From the NCBI GenBank assembly GCA_946902875.1, contig OX336340.1, positions 2,091,501-2,155,500 of the forward strand: a stretch of 64,000 nt of DNA, written 5' to 3'. Of this stretch, positions 18,084-30,000 are shown one piece after another. Numbering within the stretch: the stretch's first letter is position 1; every line of letters begins with the position of its first letter. The notes beneath the pieces were generated by a model. It saw only the letters and a list, made by a program, of their open reading frames with translations. It ran no database searches and was not told the origin of the DNA. The translations under genes and the position numbers were made by a program. This DNA is from Nematopogon swammerdamellus. Lineage: Eukaryota; Arthropoda; Insecta; Lepidoptera; Adelidae.

Positions 18084-21000
18084 TTATCCCCAGCACATAG
18101 TGAAGTCGTCCCTCCTGGACTGAAGCTTGACGACGATACGATACAGACGCATGGCGGGCCCCAGCTGCAGACCCAGGCCTCGCACGATGTCCGTCCGCCG
18201 CGCTATACTCAGCGCTTGCCCGTCCATGTCCTGTCATTGTGGCAATCATCATCATCATCATCATCATCATCAGCCTGTATCGGTCCACTGCTGGACATAG
18301 GCCTCTCCCAAGGCACGCCACCACACGCGGTCTTCCGCAATACAAACCATTAATACAATTACCGAGATTATAGAGCCGAAACGTGAAGCATGCGCGGGAA
18401 ATTTAGAGTGGCCACTCGCTAGTCCTGACCTCGATTAACAACCTCCTCTACTGCCGATGGGCCCGGATGTTCGGTGAAGCCATCGCAAGCTGAGTCCCAC
18501 ACCTTCCCATTGGACACTGACAGACCTATTTGTCAGCCTCGATAGCTCAGTGGTGCAGACAGTCGACTGTTGCTATTGATTGTTAAGCAACGCTGGGCGC
18601 GGTCAGTACTTGGACGGGTGACCGCTCGACCGTTGGAGGCTGATCGTGGTTCGGATTTCACATAAAACTGTAGGTCCCTTCCCTTCTTACCTTCCTAGGT
18701 GGTAGGGTTCAAACTGCACGGGTTGGTACCACCGCACTGAATGAAACGTTGGTCGCAACGGCTATGTAAATAGTTCGTGTTTTCCGTCCAGTTTAGTGTA
18801 GCCAACATGAAATGAAAGGAAGCACTGACATGGCACCTAGTTCACGCGGTGTTATGGGCTTACATCACGGATGTTTTAGGTGATGTAGCCAACTGTGTCA
18901 GTTTCCATAAAAAAAAATCCGAAGCCAGTGTCCTTACACTGCCGTTACTGTTTCGTGAATTCATATTGTAACAGGGAAGTTAGAAATGAATGAACCTGGT
19001 ACTTTTCCATTCGGGCTGATATGCCTGATACAACAGTACTGTGTGGGGTCGGTACTTAATAAGAATAGTCCCACTGCATCTCTCCCCGTGCATGTCGTAA
19101 AAGGCGACTAAGGGATAAGCGGCCTGCAGACACCCCGGTCAACTTGTGGCTTTCATGGAAGACATAGGCTGGCTGGGGTAGCTGGAGACTGCGGGGTTTT
19201 GCACGAAGGTCCCCAACCAAGCGGGATTAGTTTGCAGGCCTAGAGCCAACCCCAAACCAAAACAACAACAAGAACAACATGCCTGATACAATGCTAGAAC
19301 CCAACAAATAAATTACAGCACAACATCGCCTACCACGTTCAGCAAAGTATTCGGACAAGAAACTATCAAGCAGCAAGTAAGGCACAAATACCCAAGTGCT
19401 GCACGACTCGGTGGAAGGACTGTGCCAAGGTGAGAGGTGGCTAGCCTGTCGCCCTTTAGCACGGCATCTCGTCCTTATACCTTAGTCGCCTTTTACGACA
19501 TGCACGGGGAGAGATGCAGTGGGGCTATTCTTTTTAAGTACCGAGACAGAACGCGCCGCGCACGCGGTCATGAGAATCAATGATCTCAAATTCTCACACA
19601 GTACATTATACATTTCGAGATATAAAGCTCGCAAAGTACAGTCAAATTGTCTTAATCACATTTCTGACATGCATCCCCAGTTCACAGCGAATAGACGTTC
19701 ATGCTTCACCGTTCCGAAACGGTGTATACCTGTAGCTCCCTTCCCTTGCTCCTTACTAGGTGGTAGGCTCAAATTGTAGCCGACTGGGTTGGTACCACCG
19801 TACTGGATGTAAGATGGCCGCATAGCAGCCTCGGTTGTGTTCTCCTCTAGTCCAGTATAGCTAGCAATCAAGGAACGACTTCGGTATGGCACCTACCTTC
19901 TCGGAGGTGATATTGGCTGGTCGGAGCATGCACTTTGGCCCCTCCGACTCAGCCACGCATTCTGGATTACATAAAAAAAAAATACGAATTCAAGTCAAGA
20001 AATCCCACCTGTTCTTTAAAAACATGCGCCACTTCCGGCAAGTGCTCCAAAAAGTACTTATAGACATCGTCACTGTTCCAGTCGCTTATGTCCGGTATGC
20101 TCGGATCTATAGGGACGTCTCCGATCTTGGATTTTGCCATCTGTTGTTCGTGAGGCTTCAGGAACGGCTCGGGCTGTGATGACTTGTGGTGCTGGATCGG
20201 GCTGGGCCGGTCGACGGGAATGGATATTTTTTGACAGTTGCTGCACTCCCATTGGTCCCAGGCCTTCAGACGCTCGGGGATGCGGGGAGAATGGCACAGA
20301 GCGTGGTACGCGTCCGAGCAAACACTGCACACTGTCAGTACGCCCTGAAACAAACACAATTCCAGATACTGAAACTGATGGGCAAGAACATTTTAATAGG
20401 TAAGGACGTCGGACCTTCCCCCCGCCAGCGTAACACGACGTTTGTAAAACGTACAAATTCCATTTGTTACCAACCAATCAGAGCGTGATACCGCCCGATA
20501 CAACCCAATCAGAGTGCGCGCCGTCCCCTCCGCTACCCGCGGAACTCGGCGATGCTGTTACTCATATAAGCTCATATACAGGGTGTTAAAACGGCGAGTA
20601 CATTAATTTCGCCAGCGCAATCCTCATGTTTTTCCTAGACAAAAAAGCAAATAAAGTTTTTCTTTAAGGTGTCTAGTTTTCGAGATATGAATTTTTGAAA
20701 TGTATGTCTTCGTCTAGTGTAATTTAACGCGTTGTTGCCACTCAGCGCCCTCCGTCTGCCGACCTCCAGTCCTCCACTCACAAAGCTCACCCCCGCCCCT
20801 CCCGCCAACACCTCCGTCCGAGGCGCTCACGTCTCACCCGCTCTTGCCCCCTCTGCGCCGCCCTGTTGTCATTAGATCATTTTTACACTAAAATAATCAA
20901 TTAGTTTGTATGAAAACTGTAACTTTTTATTCAAAGGGAATTCAGAAAAAAGTTATTAGACTTTTTTGGTACTATTGATCCCGATAACCATTTCCTAAAT

Positions 21001-24000
21001 TTAATGTACTCGCCGTTTTTACACCCTGTATATGGTGGTAGGGTTTAACCCGCCCGGGTTGGTACCACCGCACTGAATGAAAGGTCGGTCGAAACGGCTA
21101 TGTAAATGGTTTGTGTTTTCCGTCCAGTTCAGTGTAGCCGGCACGACTGAAGGGAAGGCTGACGTGGCACCAAGTTCACCCGGTGTTATGGGCTGACATC
21201 ACGGATGTTGTGGGTGATGTAGCCAACCACGTCAGTTTCCATAAAAAAAAAAAAAAAAAACATGGGACAGTCTGCGTCCAAACCTATTAAAATGTTCTTG
21301 CTGATGGGTATGGATATTTTAATCTAGTCGTGTCTATTTTAAATTTATGTAAAAACTTATGTTGGGTGGCACCACCGTACTGGATGTAAGATGGCCGTGT
21401 ACCAATGAGTTTTTTCTGACGAAAAAATTTACGTGCATACCCACACCTGCTGCTTCACCGTTTGGAACCGGTGTAAAACTGTAGGTTCCTTCTCTTGCCC
21501 CTTACCAGGTGGTAGGCTCAAATTGTTGTCGACTGGGTTGGTACCACCGTACTGGGTGTAATATAGCCGCATAGCAGCCTCGGTTGTGTTCTCCTCTAGT
21601 CCAGTATAGCCAGCAATTCAGGGAAGTCTCCGGTATGGCAAACCGGTCAACCGAGTTTGATGAAACTTAGTACAAGCACATTTAACTATACGGGACACAG
21701 GATAGGCTAAATAAAATTTTGTTCCCGTTACGGTAAGATGTGGCTCTCATACAAACCGAATTGTTCAGCCGAAATAAAGGTACGGTAGTGAGTTTACTTT
21801 TTTTTTTTATATGAACCAGCATGGGTGGCTGTGCCGAGAGACCAATGGTGCAGTCGATAGAGCCAAAATCACCTCTCCTCGCGAAACCACGCTCAGTTAG
21901 GTGCCATGCCAACAAATTTGCGGACTGTTGCTAGGTTGTTGTTGTCTAGCCCGTTAATACGACGCTTGAAGACTTACTTTTTTCTTTTTAAATACGAATT
22001 TCACGCGACCGAAGCCGCGGTCAAAAGTTATTATGCAATAAAAATGCCTAGTCTATTTATAATAAAATAAAAATAAAATTTCCACTCACAGCGTCGTTAG
22101 TTTCGCAGCAAATCAAACAAGTCTTGCAATGCGGGCACTGCCACGTGTTGTCGGGACTCAGTTTGAGCATGCCCGCGCCGGACTGCAGGCAGCTCGTGTG
22201 CGCCTTGTTGCTGCAGTCACGACACTCGACCAGCCGGTCGGACCCTCTCGACTTCTGCACCAGGCACACCGAGCAGACGCCGCCAGCCTCCTCGCTCACG
22301 TTGCTCACGTCGTCCTGCTCCTCCACCTCCAAACAATACACAGTTATACACGGTGAACAAAAAACCTGTCGAACACCCGAATGCAGGAAGTACAGTTTCA
22401 GATACTGAATCGGATAGGCTAGTTTTTTTTTTCGAAATTGTTATGAAAATATGCCCTTTTTTAAATTATTCCTAAGCATCAAGATGTCTTTAAATAACTA
22501 AATTATGTTTGCATGCCATCATAACAGTGAGGTGAAGTTAAACTCTGCTACCATATGTCTTAAGCGGCGGGTGGCCGAGTGGTTTGGGCATCGGCTTCTC
22601 ATGCGAGAGGTCCGCGGTTCGAATCCCGTCGGCGTGTACTAATGAGTTTTTTCTGACGAAAAAATTTACGTGCATACCTACACCTGCTGCTTCACCGTTC
22701 GGAACCGGTGTAAAACTGCAGGCACCTACCTTCTCGGAGGTGATATTGGCTGGTCGGAGCATGCGCTTTGGCCCCTCCAACTCAGCCACCCATACCGGAT
22801 TACATAAAAAAAAAACACATTAGGTGGTGGTCTTAAGCACTTCCACGCATATACATAGCTGGTGAAAGCAAAAGCTGTCGGCTAGTACAAAACGCTGAGG
22901 CCCTGGGCACAGGCTGTTGTTGGAAAGGGTGCGGACTCCAGCGGCAGTGAAGGCTTCACCCCCGGCTCTCGGCTTCGGTCGGGGGTTCCTTCGGGTGGAC
23001 GGGCGGTGGCTCGGATCGACTGGGGAAAGGCTTCAGTCTGTGTTTCCCATGGGATTATTTCGGAAGAACGGTACAGCTATGGGGCCTCGATCTGGTATAC
23101 ATGATCACTGTACTCGCAAGAGTGCAGGCTAGAACGATAAAAAAGGTATGGACGCCGGACTGTCAAATGCTTGCATGAGAACTAGCGTCGCCGAGTTGCG
23201 GGGATCGGTGTGTACTTACCGATGATAAGATATTCCACTATTGTGCACAATAAACTTGGCTGTAGTGTTTTTACACGTAAACACAGAGCATGCGGGCATT
23301 TTAAACAGGTTTTTGCGAACACAGCCGATGACAAACTGACGGGCCAGCCCGCGACCGTCCAATGAAACAAGTATGCTTTTACTTATATTGTGTTACGCTG
23401 GTGAGGATAGGGTTCAGGGTCCATACCTTTTTAATCGTTCTAGAGTGCAGGGATAGACGTCTGGATTTTATAGCCGGAAGGCTGGTATTTCCGTACGTCT
23501 ATAAACAAAACGTAAGAGAGAAATAAATATGATAGTAAATCAATCTTTCCTCCACCTCCAAACTCTCCCTCGAATCGCGGCTGCCAGAGCGCGGGGTGCT
23601 GTTGTTGTCGCGCTTCGATCCGTCTACGCTGGCCGCTTTGAGCTTCATCGTCGAATTTGCCGTGGACTTGTTGACGGAGCCGGTGGGGCGACCGCGCTTG
23701 CGCTTGCTCGGCACGTTATTGTCGGACGGATCGAACACCTTTCAAACGAACAACACGATTCAAAAAGTGCACTTCAACACCTCGTGTCCTGTACGAAGGG
23801 CAACCTTGGAAGATCGGTTTCATACGAAATATTCAAAGTTATATATAAAATGAACACCAAAGGAAAGAACATAACTCTACAATGGATTCAATCGCACGTT
23901 GGTATTGCGGGCAACGAGGAGGCTGACTGCCTGGCTAGTAAGGCTTGTACATCCAACGCAATAATTAGTCAATGTAAAACTTTCTGCACTGACCACTTAC

Positions 24001-27000
24001 CCGAAATAAAAAATAACTGTTATAATATGTGGAAACAATATTTCGATGAGAGATCAGCGCAGAAAGGTGCCTATATGGTACAGAACAATGCAGTGTGAAT
24101 CCTTTAAAATTCCCTGGTTTGCCATGAGCGATAGACCGAGAACAGAAATTGTAATGGGCCTGAGACTACGATCCGGACACATTCCAACAAATAAGACAAT
24201 GTACCTCATGAAGATAGCACAATCACCCAATTGCAGCACATGTGGGATAGAAGAGAACCTGCTCCATATACTGTTGCAATGTGCCCGGAACCGAGAACTG
24301 AGGCAGAAGCTATTGAGAGACTCAAGAACTGACAGACTCAACCTGTTTTTAAAAGTACATGAAGCCTTGGGGCGAGCTCAGGGGGAGGAGTTTTTTATTC
24401 ATACTAAGTTTTTATGTAAAGCCACAGGCATTGAATCGTGCTGAAGTACATTAAAATATCAATAAAGTTACTATGAGGTTGGCGTAGCCAGGAATGGCTA
24501 AAGCGCTAAAAAAAAATTTTTATAAAAAAAAATTGGTTGTCTGTAAAGTCGGTTTACGGACGATAGTTTTACGTGATAATGTCATAAAGTGGTCGCATCT
24601 TCTTTATATTAACCCTAACCTAATGTTGAGGCGGCGCATGTCGTTTTTGTTACGTTTGTATTTCCGAAAATAATTCTTAGGTGGTTATAAAAAAAACTAG
24701 ACACCCTAAAAAGATTTAAACACTGTAAAATTGCTTAAAAAAGAAAAAAAAAACAAAAACAATTTTGAGGGATTCGGATCCATGGTCAAAAAATACAAAT
24801 ACTACACTCTTACCACTGAGCCACGAAATCACTTAAACGACCAAAGGAATATCGGATTCCCTTGGTTCGCTTTCGGCTTGGGCCGATTGTGCCTCTCTAT
24901 CGCTTGTTACGCGCTCTCGCTTGCACACACAGGCTCAGATGGAACGTGACACTTTTTCGTGCGTGCAGCCGGTGTTCATCAATTTATAAGACGTGACGTC
25001 ATCACGTAAAAAAAATACCTTCTTGGCCATCTTGCGGCGGACGCCGACGCGCACGGCTGCGCTGCGCGTGGCGCTGCTCGACTTGCCCGGCTCGTTGGGG
25101 CCGCGCTTCCTGGGGCGGCCCCGGCAGCGCAGCGGCGATGAGCCGCCGGACGAGTGCGAGGATGTCAGCTGGAATTCACCATTTAGGTACACTTTTTACT
25201 TGTGATGAAAATGAAAAATATTTATTAGGTATCACATGAAATCGTACAGTACAACAACCGAGTCTTCTGCATTAGAAAAATTCTGTCTCGCAGAAAGACT
25301 TTTTTGTAAACATAATTCATTCTATTTCATTCTGCGCTCACTAGTAATAATTTTATATTATTTCATGATATAATTAAATGAAGCGAAATTTTTAGTATTT
25401 GTATACAACAGGCATGGGCAACCTACGGCCCGCGGGCCACATCCGGCCCGCGAGGTCTTTTTGTCCGGCCCGCGATCCTTTCCTGTAAATTATTTGGGTC
25501 CGGCCCGACTAGCCGAAATATTCATTAAAAAATCGGGTTGCTGCGCTTTTGCGGCGAGCGCAGCAGTCGCTTCACTTCATTCAGTTCAGTTCAGTTGCAG
25601 GTCAGCCAGCTAGTACGACGACGACGACGCTCGGCTTGCTTGTTGTGCGCAATTTCTGACAGGAAATTTTATTGTAATATTTAATAGTGTGTTATCTACT
25701 TACTTTCACGTTTACTTATTATAAATAGGCATCGATGCAAGTAGGTAGGGTACACATTTTAGAAATGTAGACTTAATGTGGCCCGCGACTCGACACCAAA
25801 ACAATGATGTGGCCCCTGGACCAAAAAGGTTGCCCATGCCTGGTATACAAGTTAGTTATTATAATCTATATATTATAATATATCATGATGATGATGGTCA
25901 ATCGCGATCCTAAATATTTCATACATACATACATACATATCACCCACGCTGAATCCCGACAATACGGGGTAAGCAGAGTAATCGGTGTTGTGCTGCAAGA
26001 ACTCTGGCAAATTACAGCACAACACCGACCACCACGTTTCGCAAAGTATTCGAACAAGATTCAATCGATCAAGCAGCAAGTAAGGCACGAAGACCCACCT
26101 GCTGCATGACTCGGTGGAAGTACCGTGCCAAGGTGAGAGGTGGCGTTCCTGTCGCCCTTTAGCACGGCATCTTGTCCTTATCCCTTAGTCGCTTTTTACG
26201 ACATGCATGGTGAGAGATGCAGTGGGGCCATTATTTTTAAGTACCGGCCCCACACGGTAATATTTAATCAGAAATATTTTGGAGAATTCCATTTTTAGGA
26301 TGGTCAGGAACAGTACGTCCAATAATTAGTTGACTCTATGTATGATACAAAAACTAAATTGACGATTTTTAGAAATCTTTTCCGTATGTATGTATGTATG
26401 TTCCTCCATAACTCTTGAACCGATCATCTTAATTTGATGAAAATTCGTACAAGCACATTTAGCTATACGAGACACAGGATAGGCTAAATAAAATTCAGTT
26501 CCGTTTACGCTAAGATGTGACCTCCATAACTCTTGAACCGATCATCTTAATTCGATGAAACTTCGTACAAGCACATTTAGCTATACGAGACACAGGATAG
26601 GCTAAATAAAATTCAGTTCCGTTCACGCTAAGATGTGACTCTCATGAAATTGCATTGTTCCGCGCGCCGAAATAAAGGTAGCGGGCTTACTTACTATCTT
26701 CGTTTTAAATACGAATTTAGCGCGAGCGAAGCCGCGGCCAATAGTTTTTTTTTTTTATAGAAAGCGCGACATGTGGCACCGTTTCACTTGCGAGTAGGTG
26801 ACTTACGATGCCCATGGACATTCTGTGATGCACGGGGCTTGCGAATGCCATGCTGGCCTGACAGGAGCCTTTTCACGCCCCTTTTGAAAAACCCCAGGCT
26901 TTACTTGGGAGGAAATATATGAGCAGGGAGTGCGTTCCACGTTTTCCCGGTTCCGTGAATGAAAGACCTACAGAACCGGTTGGTGCGCGTGGAGGCGCAT

Positions 27001-30000
27001 CCTCGGTAGGTCGATTGTATAGGGGTGAATCCCCTGCCCAGTACGCGTAGTGCGGAGGTGGAATGGGGACGACGGAATCGCATTAAACAGCTCCTCCGAA
27101 CACTCTCCGTGAAATAGACGAAAGAACACACTTAGGGAGCCATAGCTAGCTTAATACACATAGCTAGTATAATATAATAATATAAACAACATGCCCACCT
27201 TTGCGTTAGAGTCCACGTTATATTCATACTTTATGCTGTCCGTGCTGTCGTTGTCGTGATCCGCCGGTCCTAGAGCCAAGTTGCCCCCCGGTAGTCGCAC
27301 CAACGTCCCCGCTCCTATCTCCCTGTGTATCACCGCCTCTAGATGCTTCCTGCTCAGCTTGCTCGACTTGGAGGCGGCCGCTTTAGCCAGCTCGCTGAAC
27401 GGCACTCCCTTCTGGAGGCAGCCTTCGTCTTGACAGATAAGTTCGGCGACTGCTGACGTTATGAGTCGCCTTTCGCTGCCTGTGTTAGTAGACATCACTG
27501 AAAATGTTTTGGAATTTATATTATTATTTGTTAATGAACTAGGAGTTTAATATGCTGATGTGTTCATGTCTGTGATGATCACTGCGGTGTTGCTATTTTG
27601 TTATCTTTCTTCGATTTTTAGGGTTCCGTATCCATCCTACGGGACCCTATTACTAAGCCTATGCCGCCTGTCTGTCCGTCTGTCCGAGGGCTGTATCTTT
27701 TGAACCGTAATAGGTAGCCCGTTGAAATTTTCACAGAATATGCGTTATTATGGCCGATATAACAATAAATAATAAAAACAAGAAAAAGTAAAATATTCAC
27801 GGGGTCTCCATACAAGAAACCAAAAAGTGTATGCGTATCGCCATGTCATGGTCAGCGCCAATCACGCTATCTATGTATTAGTTAAATGCTTCATACTCTT
27901 TTGATGGCCATCTACCGAAAAGAGTATGAAGCATTTTAACTAATACATAGATGGCGTGAGTGGCGCTGATCATGACATGGCGATACGGAACCCTCGGTGC
28001 GCGAGTTCGAGTATTTTAATACTTGTCAAGCCTATTTTTGAATGTGTTTATTGCTTAATAACTACCTCGATTCAGCGATTCTGTTAGTCAGGAAATTTTT
28101 TCTTGCTTTAGTTAAGAAGCTTGTTACATTGAGTTTCAAGCTGTAATCTCTTAGGTGATTCTTTTAATTAACCGACTTCAAAAAAGGAGGAGGTTCTATG
28201 TTCGGCTGTATGTATTTTTTTTATGTATGTTCAGCAATATCTTCCCCAATTGTGAACCGATTTCGATGATTCTTTTTGTGTTCGGTTCAGACTAGCTCCA
28301 AGGTGGTCCCATTTTTTTTTTGGTCAAGATCGGATTGGAAAGCGAGGCGGAATCGCGAGGCCGAAGGCCTCGCGATTCCGCCGAGTACATTAATAGCAAA
28401 TAAAAATTACTAAAAAAAATGTGAAATAAAAAACTATTTAAAAAAATATAAAAACCGCCTTCAAAAATGTATGAAATAAAAAAATAAAAATCGAACCCTA
28501 GAGTTGAAGGCGGTGGTGCTAAAGCAAGCAAAAATAATGGACCGCCTTCAACTCTAGGGTTCGATTTTTATTTTTTTATTTCATACATTTTTGAAGCCGG
28601 TTTTTATATTTTTTTAAATAGTTTTTTATTTTAACACAAACATGTGTTTGAATATACTGAATGAATATAGCCAACTCTGGGCAGTCATATTAGCGCTTTG
28701 AACAATTTATTGTTTTAAGGTTATAAGGACAAACAAACTTCGCAAGTCACAATGTTGTACAGTGCTTGTACACTGCTTTAGAAAGAGACAATCCGCTTGT
28801 AGAGCGTCGCGTTTCTCGCACAGAGGCGTGCGAGTTCGTACGACAGAGACAACAACGGTCTACAACCGAATTATCTCTTTCTAAAGCCTGATGTATAACG
28901 CCGGGTGAACTAGGTGCCATGTCAGTGCTTCCCTTCATTTCATGTGTACTGAACTGGACGAAAAACACGAACTATTTACATAGCCAATTCGACCGACATT
29001 TCGCTCAGTGCGGTGGTACCAACCCGGCCGGGATAAACCCTACCAACTAGTAAGGTAAGGGGACCTACAGTTTAACGTGGAATTCGAACCACGGTCAGCT
29101 CCAACGATCGAGCTGTCACCCATCCAAGTTGACCGCACTAAGCGTTGCTTAACAGCAGTCGACCGGCCGCACCACTCAGCTACCGAGGCTGACAAAGTTG
29201 ACCAAGGCTGACCAGTGTTGTAGTTGTTTGGTAAAGAATCTTCCTAAAGCTCTTTCGATTCCAGCCCATTCCTTCCCAATATGCCCTCAAAAATACCTTC
29301 ATTCTCAGACAGTAAGTACTTATTAACGAAAAGCAGTAATTTGTACGGCCAAGCAGTGGCCAGTGTCACTAACATGATAAAATATGTCTAAACTTAGTAA
29401 ATTGTACCTATATTTCCATTATGTACAAAGGGGCCGACATTGACATTCATATGCAGACCAAAACTTAATTTCAACTAAAAATATAAATGTACCGAAAGCT
29501 TTTAACAAAAATAAATTATAAAAAAGTAAGCCTCACTTAACAGACTTAATGCATAAATTAGTCCTTTAAACATGCGTCACCACGGAGAAAATAGGTAAAG
29601 TGCTGTTGGTGTAAGCAAACTGGATAAGTCCCCACCAACTGGGAGCATACGTCATCGAAGCAGGCGTGGAATTACATAAGGGGACCTCCATTAATCAAGT
29701 GAGCAAAAAAGAGGGGTGGGGGGGTGAGGGGTCTGGCCAAATCTCACCAAATCTCACTAGGGGGAGAGGGGGGTCTACAACAATCTCACGTCATCTTTTT
29801 TTTTTTAATTTTTTTATTATTTATTTATTTCTCAACACTAACAGCTTGAGCTGGAGCGTGTTTAGTTATTGAGAGACTGCAACGTTCTTTGGAGCTCGTT
29901 TCGTACCATTGTTTGTATATCTTCGTGCAAGCGTGAAGCGAAAACTAGTGATTTTTGCCGCTGAACAGTGCAACATTGTTCTGCAGACGGTCATTCCCCC

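Noticed and set aside
18061..18345. 94-codon minus frame as a separate gene
   Set aside because: Its useful part is the last exon of the chromatin-reader gene; the rest is (ATC)n and intron.
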